From DAOUEX01 sp034430235 (GTDB lineage Bacteria > Chloroflexota > Anaerolineae > UBA2200), in assembly GCA_964478075.1 (NCBI GenBank), contig CAYZGO010000005.1, positions 62,001 through 126,000 of the forward strand: DNA of 64,000 nucleotides. The letters are read 5' to 3'. The position numbers were made by a program, and so were the translations under genes. Below the pieces are notes generated by a model. That model made no database searches, was not told where the DNA came from, and saw only the letters and a program-made list of their open reading frames with translations. Shown one piece after another: positions 50,528 through 60,347 of this stretch. How positions within the stretch are numbered: the first letter of the stretch is position 1; each line of letters begins with the position of its first letter.

Positions 50528-51769
50528 CTAGCCCAATAACTCGCGATAGACAGCTTGTACGCCATCCACGTATTGCTGTACATTGAACCGTTCTCGTACC
50601 CTGGCCTGGCCCTTTCGCCCCATAGCCACTGCCAGGTCTCGATGTGTCAGAATATGCACAATCGCGCGAGCAAGGGCCTGCACATCCCCGGGAGGGACTA
50701 GAAGGCCTTGGACTCCATCTTCGATGATCTCCCGCGCCGCGCCTGCATCCGTAGCTACAACAGGCTTTCCAGCAGCCATAGCCTCGATAAGCACCCGCCC
50801 AAAGGGTTCAGGAGAGATAGAGGCCAACACCAGAACGTCCAGGGCAGACATGACTGTTGCCATGTCAGACCGAAACCCGCTGAAGATGATGTGGTCAGCC
50901 AGCCCCAGTTCGTCACGCAGTGCCAAGAGCATACTGCGATAATCAGGCTCGTAGGGAACCGGGTCACCAATGACGATGCCTCTAGCATTGGGCACAGCAG
51001 TTCTGACCCGCGCCATAGCTGTCAAGAAGACTCGGTGCCCCTTCCAACCCTCCAGCCGTCCCACGATTCCGACTGCCAGGTGGTCACTCGCCAGGTTAAA
51101 GCTCTTGCGCCCGCGCCGTGAATCGAGCGTGGCGGCGAAGGCAGAAACATCAAGACCATTATACACGACGCGGCCTTTCGCGTGAGGCACACCTGCTTCC
51201 AGGTGGCTTCTCTGCACAGCCTCTGAGATGTATATGAATGAGTCAGCCAACCCCGCCAGCTTTTTGTCAAACCAGTTGAGCTTCTCAAAGTGTCGGACGT
51301 GACACACACAAGGTACACCGGCCATCCTGGCGGCGATAATGCCCTCGCGGTCGTGGCCCACACGGATGTTCGTGTGTACCAGATCAATCTGCCTCTGGGC
51401 AATGATGCGTCGCAACGCTCTGGCTCGTGGCCACACACGGCGCATCAGCAGCACGCCAAAGCCCAGTGCGTGGTAAAGGGCTGAACCCCTCGCAGTCTGT
51501 CGCAGCCAGCGGACAGGAGCCGACTCTCTCGTCTGCCTGACCCATGCGGGGCGATGGTCTTGCGCACCGTACACATTCCACACTATTACATCCGCACCCA
51601 AGGCCCGAAAGTTGCTCACATACGCATGTGGCGTGTAGACGACGATGATAGGCTCATAGCGAGCACGGTCTAGCTTTTTGAGCAATTCGTAGAGGCTGAT
51701 AACAGAGCCTCCCACTGTCGGCGCTGTATCCAGGTAGAGCACTCGGTACTTGCTTGCCATTGGGGTCAC
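50528..51769 (-). CDS. GT4-family glycosyltransferase
   Basis: A 413-residue GT-B protein. It begins ASKYRVLYLDTAPTVGGSV, has DLVHTNIRVGHDREG and ISEAVQRSHLEAGV in the first domain, VVYNGLDVSAF, GIVGRLEGWKGHRVFLTA in the second, and the donor-site block SPEPFGRVLIEAMAAGKPVVATD. The start overlaps the decayed YfhO-like gene by 4 bp. It is the last gene of the upper minus-strand unit and converges on the pseudogene at 47726-50359. Confidence 0.9.
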   Translation of the reverse strand: MTPMASKYRVLYLDTAPTVGGSVISLYELLKKLDRARYEPIIVVYTPHAYVSNFRALGADVIVWNVYGAQDHRPAWVRQTRESAPVRWLRQTARGSALYHALGFGVLLMRRVWPRARALRRIIAQRQIDLVHTNIRVGHDREGIIAARMAGVPCVCHVRHFEKLNWFDKKLAGLADSFIYISEAVQRSHLEAGVPHAKGRVVYNGLDVSAFAATLDSRRGRKSFNLASDHLAVGIVGRLEGWKGHRVFLTAMARVRTAVPNARGIVIGDPVPYEPDYRSMLLALRDELGLADHIIFSGFRSDMATVMSALDVLVLASISPEPFGRVLIEAMAAGKPVVATDAGAAREIIEDGVQGLLVPPGDVQALARAIVHILTHRDLAVAMGRKGQARVRERFNVQQYVDGVQAVYRELLG

Positions 51770-53222
51770 CGCTCTCCGAGACTGCTTCCGATGGCTTCAC
51801 CTGCCTTCTGTGACCAAGGACTGACGAGCAAGACTATGCTACCAATCAATGTCAGCAGACTGATGCGGGAAGTCGGTTTGAATGACTCAGGCTCATAAAT
51901 GAACTCCACCGTATGCTGGCCTGCTGGCAAGTACACAGCGCGAAAGGCATAATCTGCCTGGTAACTCTCAGTTCTAACGCCGTCCACGTACGCCTTCCAA
52001 TCCGGATAGTGACTGTCACTGAGGAACAAGAATCCATTGGCTGAGGTGCTGGCCAGGATGGTCACGTGGTTGGGATCATAACGCGTTATCTCGGTCGTCG
52101 CTTGCGGCGCACCGCCCCGTGGTTCCACGAAATCTCGCGGAGGTGACTTCTCCAGAATAATCTCCGAAACCAGGTCGAACTCTGGATTCTGCAAGATGCT
52201 CAGCACATCCTGGCTGTCTTCGCTCTCGCGAACGCGATGCACAATGAAAGGACGCGGCAGGCAACACAGATCTTGGTAGATACTGATGTCCCTGTCCACA
52301 TCCAACAGGCGCAGATGGCGCAATCCGCTGGGGCGAGAACAGGTCAGAACGTACTTGACATTTAAGAGCCCCAGCAACCTCGGCTGTAGTTGTGTGGTGA
52401 ATATGATGCCATAGCTCAGTCAATCCCGGCCGACTATCGCTTTGCAAAGCTCCAGGTACCGGGGACGGGGAAAGTCAAGGCCCCGCACGTCGTACAGGCC
52501 GTGTACCATGCATGTGTTGGGCATGACATCAATGTTTGTACCCACGATGCGAAAGATGTCCTTGTCGCTCTTGACCAATTGCAAAGCAGGTGTTTCGGGT
52601 AATATGCGTTCCTCCCGGATAGTCGAGTGATAATCCATCCCAAAGGCAAACAGGTGTACAATCACCAGAAGCAGCAGAATCGCCTGCACTATCTTTCGAT
52701 TCAGAAGCCCGCGCAGGTAGAGCATGAACAGCAGAATCCCAGCCAGAGCGATGAGAACTGGCCAGTACAGCATGACGTTCTACACACTGAAGGCTCGCAT
52801 GAGAACCTCGTGTGACAGTTGCCCGGCCCTCGCAGGCGTGAACCTGGCCTCCATGCCTCTGAGAATCCAGCGCCTGATCAACAATGCGGGTATAGTCACT
52901 GTCACGAAGCACGTCAAAAGCCCTATGACTGCACGCAAGCGAGACTTTGTTTCAGCACCTGCGAGGTGTAGACGCGCCACGGATAGAAGTGATAGGCCTG
53001 ATCGTACAACAGGATATTGTGCAGCTTCGTTGACTCCGCTGGAGCATGGCAAAAGCAGACAGGGTCAGTATAGGCGATATCTACTGGCAGCAGCTTGCGG
53101 CTCAGAAACACAGCCTTCCAGAAGAAGACAGCCAACAGAGTCAGCAGCAGCGAGACTTGCAGTATCTCCCAGCGACGTGCTACTATCTCTTTGGGCTGCA
53201 ATGCGCGCCGCACCGTGTTCAC
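51766..53222 (-). pseudogene. YfhO-family membrane protein, decayed
   Basis: The remains of a YfhO-type multispanning membrane protein, which is normally 800-900 residues. The start (GTG 53222, seven bases after the Wzz stop) gives the N-terminal helix and LLPVDIAYTDPVCF, LLYDQAYHFYPWR. Near 52930-52950 the reading frame jumps directly into the C-terminal part, so roughly 400 codons are deleted. The C-terminal part is broken by TAG at 52780-52782 and TGA at 52420-52422; between them lie LYWPVLIALAGILLFMLYLR and LELCKAIVGRD, and the tail ends with PDWKAYVDGVRTESY and PAGQHTVEFIYEP. YfhO proteins help glycosylate lipoteichoic or surface polymers. Confidence 0.75.
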
Positions 53223-53229
53223 TGCTATA

Positions 53230-54354
53230 CTAGGCGGTTTCCTGCCTGGCAGAGGCACGCAAGGTAGAAAGAAACTCCAAGATAAAGGCCAGGATGACAC
53301 CGCCAATCAGGCTCACTATAGTACCAACCATCAGCATCTTGGGAGTACCTGACGCCGCCGGGCGGTCAGGCATGCGCGCTGGCTCAATGATCTGGATGAA
53401 GCTCACGTTTGTGGCCTGGGTCTGCTTAAGCTGTGCCTCATTCTCCTTGTCTGCTAGAAAGTTGTAGTTCGATTGCACGCGGATCACAGCCCGCAGCAAA
53501 TTCTCGTACTCAGTGGTGAACTCTAGCAATTCTACCAGCCCGGACTCCTGTTGCGCGATGAGCTTATCGTATTCCGCCTCCTGCGCACGAATGCCAGCAA
53601 CGTTAGCATCCTGACCAATTGCCAGGCGTTGATAATTGACGGCGGCTTCCGTTGACACTGTCTTGGTCGCCTCTTCAACGTACTTGGCGGACATAGCTTG
53701 CGCCCTTTCGCGCTCTACAACCAGCCTGGCACGCTCCAGCCGCAGTCCACACAACTGGTCTTGAACGGCAGTGATCTCCCGCGTCAGCGAATCTACGTTG
53801 TGGTTTATTCTGAACTCCAGGAGGGCGCTTGAGGCCACAGCGAGTGCCTTCTCCTCCTCGGCCAACTGTTCCTGAATGAACTGCAGGGCTACCGTGGAAG
53901 GCTTTGCGCGCGTCTGCGCGTAGCACTCGAAGGCGTTCTCTACGTGTGCCGTAGCAATGGCCTCTACCAGCATAGGATTATCGGCAACGAACGTTATGTG
54001 CAGGAACTCTCCGTCGGCAAAGGCCGTCAAACCATCAAGGAGTTCTGCGGCGGAGATGCCCAGGTTCAAGTCGGTGATAGTTTGCCAGGCGACATAGCCG
54101 CTGCGCAAGGCCGCGTCAAACTGCACCTGAACCGCTACAATCTCTTCCGTGCTTCCCACAGGTCTGGCCTGTGCGAACAAAGAGACCTCCTGAGGCTCTG
54201 GCGCAATCACTTGCAGTTTCACGTAGGCCCGATACACAGGCTTCGCGGTCAACGAATCGAACACAATAACCGCGGTGGTCACTATGAAGATCAAGGCGAT
54301 CAACCACCACCGCTTCCTGATGATCCTTAGATAGGTCAGAGTCTCAGCAGCCAC
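53230..54354 (-). CDS. Wzz-type chain-length determinant protein
   Basis: A 374-residue protein with an N-terminal helix (WWLIALIFIVTTAVIVF, 16-32), a large extracytoplasmic region with coiled-coil-rich central part (about 160-310: LQFIQEQLAEEEKALAVASSA, LVVERERAQAM), and a second membrane helix near the C-terminus (MLMVGTIVSLIGGVILAFIL), typical of Wzz/GumC proteins without a kinase domain. It sets polysaccharide chain length together with the Wzy-type polymerase. The stop overlaps nothing; the start overlaps the GT gene by 11 bp. Confidence 0.9.
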   Translation of the reverse strand: MAAETLTYLRIIRKRWWLIALIFIVTTAVIVFDSLTAKPVYRAYVKLQVIAPEPQEVSLFAQARPVGSTEEIVAVQVQFDAALRSGYVAWQTITDLNLGISAAELLDGLTAFADGEFLHITFVADNPMLVEAIATAHVENAFECYAQTRAKPSTVALQFIQEQLAEEEKALAVASSALLEFRINHNVDSLTREITAVQDQLCGLRLERARLVVERERAQAMSAKYVEEATKTVSTEAAVNYQRLAIGQDANVAGIRAQEAEYDKLIAQQESGLVELLEFTTEYENLLRAVIRVQSNYNFLADKENEAQLKQTQATNVSFIQIIEPARMPDRPAASGTPKMLMVGTIVSLIGGVILAFILEFLSTLRASARQETA

Positions 54355-55591
54355 TGTCTTGTTCCTCCTCTTCTCTCAGGGCAGCCTCTCTCACCTGCAG
54401 CAATCGCCGCTCCCTGAGCCGCTTTGCAATCGTAGCCGAGAGCGAGGCCACACGGCGGTCCCAAGTATGCTGAGCAGCAACACGCTGTCTGTTGGCCTGT
54501 AATGCGGGGCTGTCCTCGTTCAGAACTGCACTTATGCTCGTGATGAACTCCGTTTCAGTTGTGGCGATCCGCACCACCTCAGAGAACCTTTGTGCAGCAG
54601 GCACGTCGGTCGTCACTACTGGCTTGCCACACGCCAGGTACTCGTACAGTTTCAAAGAGTCAATGTTTCGCGTCCACTCGTTGATACGATAGGGCAATAG
54701 ACACACGTCGCAAGCAGCAATGTAGCGGGGCACTTCCTCAACAGTCTTGCGCCCCAGAAAGTGAACGTGCGGCAGTGTGTGCAGCGTTTCCAGTGCGCGC
54801 TGGCCTTCCTCGTCCGCGACAGTAATCGGCCCTACTATAACCAGGGACCAGTCAGCACAGCAGCGCGCCACCTGTGCCAACAGAGCAAGATCCACCTTGT
54901 CATTAACCGCTCCGACGTAGCCTGCAATAGGTGACGGTACAGTTGCCACGTCAGCAGGGGGCGGGGCGCCACTCTCCAGAACCGCAGCGAATGCCTTGTA
55001 ATCCACGGCATTGGGAATCAGGAAAATCCGCTCATTCAGCGGCCGCTTGCGTTCCAGCAAAGTTGGCGAAGTGACAAACACTAGGTCTGCCCTTTGCGCC
55101 AATTGCTGTTCCATGCGCCGCAGGATGGGACGCCAGGCATCGCTGACCCCGCTATAGCCAGTGTACTCGTCAACAATGTGATAGATCACCAGCTTCTCGT
55201 CAAAGCGGCCAATGAACACCTCCATGTCCGGCAGAAAAAGCCACAGGATTGGTTTTTGAAAACTCAGTTGTTTGAGCACGCGTCGCAAAAAGGCCATATA
55301 GATGGCCTGCGTGGCCACACGCAGCGGAAAGCGATCAGCCCTCGGTGCCCACAACGGAGGCTGGTAGACATACAGGTTCCTGTACGCCTGGCCCAAATGC
55401 GGACCCCGCATATCGGTCAGGCCAATCTGCCCGCCCCATAGGGAGCGCAGCATCGGGTGCAGATACGCCCAGGGCTCTACGTACAAAACCTTATTGGCAC
55501 GCGCCAGCCTGGTCATGATGTGATGACGATTACGCCAGATGTCATCCCAGGGCCCAGGCGCAAAACACAAGATATCCTGCCCCTCGATCAT
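54344..55591 (-). CDS. Glycosyltransferase (GT-B, GT1/GT4-like)
   Basis: A 415-residue protein. The N-terminus is ILCFAPGPWDDIWRNRHHIM, a form seen in polysaccharide glycosyltransferases that also contain LPDMEVFIGRFDEK and YHIVDEYTGYSG. The second domain has IAGYVGAVNDKVDLALLAQV and the donor-site region LKLYEYLACGKPVVTTDV. The C-terminus is basic and acidic by turns (REAALREEEEQDSG). It lies six bases from the next GT and overlaps the Wzz gene by 11 bp. The substrate is not known. Confidence 0.87.
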   Translation of the reverse strand: MIEGQDILCFAPGPWDDIWRNRHHIMTRLARANKVLYVEPWAYLHPMLRSLWGGQIGLTDMRGPHLGQAYRNLYVYQPPLWAPRADRFPLRVATQAIYMAFLRRVLKQLSFQKPILWLFLPDMEVFIGRFDEKLVIYHIVDEYTGYSGVSDAWRPILRRMEQQLAQRADLVFVTSPTLLERKRPLNERIFLIPNAVDYKAFAAVLESGAPPPADVATVPSPIAGYVGAVNDKVDLALLAQVARCCADWSLVIVGPITVADEEGQRALETLHTLPHVHFLGRKTVEEVPRYIAACDVCLLPYRINEWTRNIDSLKLYEYLACGKPVVTTDVPAAQRFSEVVRIATTETEFITSISAVLNEDSPALQANRQRVAAQHTWDRRVASLSATIAKRLRERRLLQVREAALREEEEQDSGC

Positions 55592-55597
55592 TGTTGG

Positions 55598-56662
55598 CTA
55601 CTTCTCGGCTTCCAAAACGTCTGCGTAGATAGAGGCAAACCTAGGAGCCAACGCTCGCCATTCGTGCCCCCTGGCCCAGGCCAGGGCTTTCCTTCCTGCT
55701 GCTTCCATGTCTGAAAGGCGGGCCTGCTGCAAAGCCCGCAGGAGGCCATCGCAGGCTGCCGGGTCATAGATGATGCCTCGCCCATCAGCCGCCAACTCGG
55801 GAAAGCCACCTAAAGCCGGGGCGATGATCGGCTTGCCAAAGGAAAAAGCTAGGATAGCAGCACCTGAAGTCATCACATCGCGATATGGCAGCACGCAGAC
55901 GTCACAGGCGTTCATAAAGTACTGCACCTCCGGGTCCGGCACGTACTCAAACCAAGTACGTATCCTCCTTCTGTCGCGCGCGAGCTGAGCCAGGGCTTCG
56001 CCATACGCTGGGTCGTGCACGTTGCCAGCGATCACCAACCAGCAAGCGTCAGCGGCCAACTGACTGAACGCAGCAACCAAGTTCTCTACGCCTTTGTAAC
56101 GCCGAATCTGTCCCAGAAAGAGGTAGATTAATGCATTGTCCGCCAACCCCAATCGTCCCCTTGCCTCCTGTTTTGTGCAATTGTTGGGATAAGCGCCAAT
56201 GTAGCTGCCATGTGGCACCACATAGATCCGCTCGCGCCGTCCGTAGGTCTGGGCTACGTTCAACCTGGCTTTTTCGTCGTGCACGTGTAAAGCGTCGGCA
56301 AAGGCAAAGAGCACACGGTTGGCTATGCTATCAAGGAATGGGAAGGGCCGTTCGTGTGGGTTCAGATTATGTACGGTATAGACGATTTTGCATCCCACAG
56401 CTTTAGCCCAAACGAGTCCCGCCAGCACTGCCGCCAACAGACGAGCGCTGCGGACCAGCTTCGGCGAGGCGTACAGCAGTTCCAGCCAGTGCAGATGTAA
56501 CACGTCAGCCCTCCCCTGCCACGATCGTACCATACGAGGGGAGAGCCCAGCCGCGGTCGAGCAGGAAATCCCTACCCCGCGCAAGGCCTCCTGCAACAGC
56601 CTCACATAGGGATTCATGCGCACTTTGGAGATCTGAATCACGCGGCCCACAGTTGCTCTCAC
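55598..56662 (-). CDS. GT4-family glycosyltransferase
   Basis: A 354-residue GT-B protein: GRVIQISKVRMNPYVRLLQE at the N-terminus, LHLHWLELLYASPKLVRSA, TVHNLNPHERPFPFLDSI, then VPHGSYIGAYPNN, LGQIRRYKGVENLVAAFS (start of second domain) and VCVLPYRDVMTSGAAILAFSFGKPIIAPALGG. It starts six bases after the flippase stop. Acts on a cytoplasmic-face lipid-linked glycan; substrate not decided. Confidence 0.88.
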   Translation of the reverse strand: MRATVGRVIQISKVRMNPYVRLLQEALRGVGISCSTAAGLSPRMVRSWQGRADVLHLHWLELLYASPKLVRSARLLAAVLAGLVWAKAVGCKIVYTVHNLNPHERPFPFLDSIANRVLFAFADALHVHDEKARLNVAQTYGRRERIYVVPHGSYIGAYPNNCTKQEARGRLGLADNALIYLFLGQIRRYKGVENLVAAFSQLAADACWLVIAGNVHDPAYGEALAQLARDRRRIRTWFEYVPDPEVQYFMNACDVCVLPYRDVMTSGAAILAFSFGKPIIAPALGGFPELAADGRGIIYDPAACDGLLRALQQARLSDMEAAGRKALAWARGHEWRALAPRFASIYADVLEAEK

Positions 56663-56668
56663 GGGTCT

Positions 56669-58144
56669 CTACTCCGCATTGCCCATCAGCTTTTTTCCTG
56701 ATTGCTCAACTTCGACCAGTAAGCCAGTGACAAACCTACGCGCATCTCCGTCAAAAACGAACACGAGCAGCGCATAGACTACGATCATCAGTACGCCGGC
56801 CATTACCAGGGAGATGAAGCCGTGCTCCCTTGATACTTGTACGTAAGACCACCTGGCCGCCACCACAGAAACCACCGAAAACACGCACGCCATCCACAGT
56901 GCCAGCACATAGTCCAAGAACCTAGCGCCAATAACTCGGTTGGTCAAGGCTGCAGAGATGACAAAGTCCACAATGGACACTGCGGCAGAGAGCACGCTCA
57001 CCCCTACGATGCCATAGTACTTGGCAGCCGGATACAGCAGGATGCCCATCACCACAAGACGGGAAACCGCGATGTAGGTCAACCAGTTGGGTTTACCGCC
57101 TGCCTTGAAAACACTGCCCATATTGACCGCCACAGAACGCAACAGACCATAAACGCCCAGCACCTGCAGTGGCACTATCGAAGGTGCCCACTTCTCGCCA
57201 TAGATTGTGTAGATGAAGGGTTCTGCGAAAGCAATCATGCCCACAGCCATCGGGATGGACAACAACGAAACGTAGTGCAAAGTCCTGAAAAAAGCACGAC
57301 GCAGGGCCGCTATGTCATCCTGGATCTTGGAGTATGCTGGGAAAAGCACCTGGCCAATGATGCGGGATATGTGAGTGGCAGGCAGGTTTGCTGTGTTATA
57401 GGCAAAACCATAGTAGCCAAGCGGGTCAGCACCGAGCACTCGACCAATGAAAGTGCTATCCAGGTTGGTGATCCCGAAAATCAGCAAGCCGCTGCCCACG
57501 ATGTGCTTCCCATAGTCGAACAGTTCTTTCGCCACTTGACGATCGAATCGCAGTCTGGGTCGCCACCAGGGTACTACAACCCAGGCCAGGACCGACGTCA
57601 GAACCGAGTCCACAACTCTGGCGATAACCAGACTCCATACGCCCAGGCCCATCAGTGCCAGTAGAACAGCTACCACGCCATAAGCCACGGTCGGCACCAA
57701 GTCTGGAAGCAGCCTTTCGCGAAAAGCAAGGTTCTTGGCTAGCAGTGATAACTGTACCTGCCCAAAAACAGAGATGAGGATGTTGACAGAAAGAACACGC
57801 ATCACAGATGTCAACTCAGCCGTGCGGTAGAACGCGGCCACATATGGTGCAGCAACGAAGGATACTGAGAACAGGACGACGGCTATGAGAAGCAGCGTGA
57901 CAAAGGTTGTATCTGCCGCCTTGCGAATGTCTCCTTTGCGATAGATCAGGGCTGATGAAAAGCCCATCTCCCGAAACATCTGCAGGAAATCTATGGCTAT
58001 GTAGGCCATAGTTACAAGCCCAAAGTCGGCGGGGAAAAGCATCCTGGCCAGGATGTATCGTGTAAGCATCTGAAAGAAGCTTCTCACCGCAGTAGAAACG
58101 CCAACCCAAAATGTCCCGACTGTAGCCTGCTGTCTAAGCGTCAT
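56669..58144 (-). CDS. Wzx-type polysaccharide flippase (MOP superfamily)
   Basis: Start chosen at ATG 58142-58144, giving a 491-residue protein that overlaps the methyltransferase stop by 11 bp. It has 12-14 hydrophobic helices; LRQQATVGTFWVGVSTAVRS opens the first one and YILARMLFPADFGLVTMAYI follows, as in PST/RfbX flippases. The C-terminal helices end in VYALLVFVFDGDARRF. It should move the lipid-linked repeat unit across the membrane before Wzy-type polymerisation. Confidence 0.9.
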   Translation of the reverse strand: MTLRQQATVGTFWVGVSTAVRSFFQMLTRYILARMLFPADFGLVTMAYIAIDFLQMFREMGFSSALIYRKGDIRKAADTTFVTLLLIAVVLFSVSFVAAPYVAAFYRTAELTSVMRVLSVNILISVFGQVQLSLLAKNLAFRERLLPDLVPTVAYGVVAVLLALMGLGVWSLVIARVVDSVLTSVLAWVVVPWWRPRLRFDRQVAKELFDYGKHIVGSGLLIFGITNLDSTFIGRVLGADPLGYYGFAYNTANLPATHISRIIGQVLFPAYSKIQDDIAALRRAFFRTLHYVSLLSIPMAVGMIAFAEPFIYTIYGEKWAPSIVPLQVLGVYGLLRSVAVNMGSVFKAGGKPNWLTYIAVSRLVVMGILLYPAAKYYGIVGVSVLSAAVSIVDFVISAALTNRVIGARFLDYVLALWMACVFSVVSVVAARWSYVQVSREHGFISLVMAGVLMIVVYALLVFVFDGDARRFVTGLLVEVEQSGKKLMGNAE

Positions 58145-58841
58145 TGGGTTCGACCACTTTCCGGCACACCACGACGAAATCCCGGGCGAATAGAGAGGGC
58201 CAGCGATGTGCCAACCAGGAATACAGGCGTCGCACGCGGCGCGACCTGACCAGCGGTGGGTAGAACTCTTTGGCCCACAAGCTGGCGCTGCCATCCACTT
58301 CCAGGACTCGCAAACCCCGGTTACGGCACAGCTTCTTTGCCTCGGACACAGTGAAGAAGCGAAGGTGCAACATGTCAGTGGGCGAATTCTTCACGTACGG
58401 GAAGCGCCCTGTAACTACCCACCAACGACAGAGCCAGTGTGCCATATTGGGCAAACAGACGATGAACTTGCCCCCCGGTTTGAGCACGCGCACACATTGG
58501 TCGAAAGACCTTTCGGGAAAGAAGCGATGTTCGATCATTGAATTGGATACCACCGTGTCAAAAGAAGCATCAGCGAAGGGCAGAGGCTCCGTGTCCACGT
58601 CTACTTGTTGAGCCGTTATGCCCTTGGCCCGTGCCCGTTCGACAGCCACGACAGACAGATCCGTGCCGGTGACGTGGGCGCCGTGTTCCTGCATCATCTT
58701 CGCCAAAACGCCGGGGCCACAGTCCACTTCCAGCACGTTTTCTCCAGGCCCTACTCGTCTGGCGATCAAATCCAGACGCTCCATGTCGAACGTATCGTCC
58801 GCCTGCTGCCAGTATGCATCGTAGAACTCGACAAGATTCAT
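58134..58841 (-). CDS. Class I SAM-dependent methyltransferase
   Basis: A 235-residue methyltransferase. Motif I is VLEVDCGPGVLA (the second residue pair is D-C where G-C-G is more common), followed by GTDLSVVAVERAR, LPFADASFDTVVSNSMIEH and VLKPGGKFIVCLPN, all diagnostic of the ubiquinone/menaquinone-type methyltransferase fold. It may methylate a sugar or lipid of the polysaccharide. Seven bases separate it from the upstream radical SAM gene and 11 bp overlap links it to the flippase. Confidence 0.9.
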   Translation of the reverse strand: MNLVEFYDAYWQQADDTFDMERLDLIARRVGPGENVLEVDCGPGVLAKMMQEHGAHVTGTDLSVVAVERARAKGITAQQVDVDTEPLPFADASFDTVVSNSMIEHRFFPERSFDQCVRVLKPGGKFIVCLPNMAHWLCRWWVVTGRFPYVKNSPTDMLHLRFFTVSEAKKLCRNRGLRVLEVDGSASLWAKEFYPPLVRSRRVRRLYSWLAHRWPSLFARDFVVVCRKVVEPNDA

Positions 58842-58848
58842 TGCATTT

Positions 58849-60291
58849 TTACCTGCACCGCCGCCAAGTGCCAGTCACACGTGCCCTGATGCGGCCAAGC
58901 AAGCGCAATACCGCCTGCGCCTTGTCCGAATCCCCTCTGAAGACGAAACACAATGCTTTGTAGATGCGGTATTTGGCAGGATTCCTTCTCTTCATGCGTA
59001 GCTCGCTTTTCAGCTGCTGGAAATGGTCGTATCCCGTCTCCAGCTCAGCAGCGGACAACGTCGGTAGACGAAGGACGCTCTTGCGTTCATAGTAGCTGGG
59101 TAGTGACTGCCCCTCGATCAGATAACCGTTGCGCGCGGATAGGTCGTACAGTTCAGTCATCGGGTATGGATAGAAGACGGAGAATTGCAGGTCGGTGGGT
59201 TCCAACTCGCGATTAAGGGCGATAGTCTCCTCTATCATGTCCGCCGTCTCTCCAGGTATACCCAGCATGTTGCACGTGTAGATATCCAGCCCGTATCCGC
59301 GTGCCAGAGCAAACGCGTGTCGGATTTCATCATTGGACATGCGGCGCTTCAGTATTTCGGCCCGCAAGTCCTCATTACCGGACTCGATGCCAATCCGCAC
59401 GCCACGACAGCCGGCATGAGCCAAAGCGGCCACTATTTGCTCATCGTTGATGCGCTCAACGCGCGTGTTGATCCAGAACGGAAAGTCGAACTCCTTCTCA
59501 TAGCCCCGACTGAACTGTAAGGTCCAGTCTCGATCAAGAGTGAAAACGTCGTCCTGGAAATTCAGCGTCTTGATCACATAACGGCTAGCCAGGAATCGTA
59601 TCTCCGACAGCACGTTGTCCACGCTGCGAAAGCGAACATACCTGCCCAGCCCCTTGAATTTCTCACGCAAAGCCGGATTACAGCAATAGGAACACTGGTA
59701 TGGGCAGCCACGTCCAACCATCATGTCAACCCAACCATCGTTGTCAGCCAGAATCTGCTCAAAATCAAACAGCTCTCGATCCGGGAAGGGAAGTTTGTCC
59801 AGATTAGCCAGCAGCGGGCGCAGGGGATTCCTGATCGAGTGCCCCCCTCTGCGCAGCCAAAGGTTAGGGATGTCAGCAAAATCTCGCCCTTCTTGCAGAG
59901 CGTTGGCCAAATCCAGTAACGGGTACTCACCCTCACCGACGCAAACCAGGTCAAAGTCTGGATTGGCAAGCACGTCCTCCGGCACAAGTGTGGGATGGGG
60001 GCCGCCGGCTATGGTCAGCACTTCAGGCATGGATTGCTTGATCCAACGCGCGCATCTTTCGACATAGGGATGCTGATGTGTGGTCGAAGAAAAGGCTGCC
60101 AGACCTGGCGCGATGGTTGCGACCTGCTGCAGAAAATCGTCCCTCACAGGCTCATGCTGCAAGTAGATCAAGGTTGTCTCGTGACCAGCCTGTTTCAACA
60201 CGCCGGAAAGATAGCCCAGGCCGTGATAGTACTTACGGGCACCATAATGCTCAACGCCACCAATATCTGAATAGACCAGACACACTCTCAT
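58849..60291 (-). CDS. B12-binding-type radical SAM protein
   Basis: A 480-residue protein. The N-terminal ~140 residues have the cobalamin-binding-like fold (GLGYLSGVLKQAGHETTL, IAGGPHPTLVPEDVL, VCVGEGEYPLLDL), but the DxHxxG histidine motif for base-off B12 is absent. The radical SAM core has GRGCPYQCSYC (C196, C200, C203), the FQDDVFTLDRDW block and GIESGNEDLRAEIL. A C-terminal helical part (400-480) ends in KAQAVLRLLGRIRARV. Members carry out methyl or ring chemistry; the role here is unknown. First gene of the upper minus-strand unit. Confidence 0.86.
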   Translation of the reverse strand: MRVCLVYSDIGGVEHYGARKYYHGLGYLSGVLKQAGHETTLIYLQHEPVRDDFLQQVATIAPGLAAFSSTTHQHPYVERCARWIKQSMPEVLTIAGGPHPTLVPEDVLANPDFDLVCVGEGEYPLLDLANALQEGRDFADIPNLWLRRGGHSIRNPLRPLLANLDKLPFPDRELFDFEQILADNDGWVDMMVGRGCPYQCSYCCNPALREKFKGLGRYVRFRSVDNVLSEIRFLASRYVIKTLNFQDDVFTLDRDWTLQFSRGYEKEFDFPFWINTRVERINDEQIVAALAHAGCRGVRIGIESGNEDLRAEILKRRMSNDEIRHAFALARGYGLDIYTCNMLGIPGETADMIEETIALNRELEPTDLQFSVFYPYPMTELYDLSARNGYLIEGQSLPSYYERKSVLRLPTLSAAELETGYDHFQQLKSELRMKRRNPAKYRIYKALCFVFRGDSDKAQAVLRLLGRIRARVTGTWRRCR

Positions 60292-60347
60292 AGTTTGCTT
60301 CCGTTATCGTTCATTACAGGCTCTGTGCGTTGCATGCCAACATCCTG
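60292..60347. other. Short gap between polysaccharide unit and secreted hydrolase
   Basis: 56 bases with no gene; no terminator hairpin was recognised. The secreted hydrolase gene ends here and the polysaccharide unit begins at 60291 in the same direction. Confidence 0.4.
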
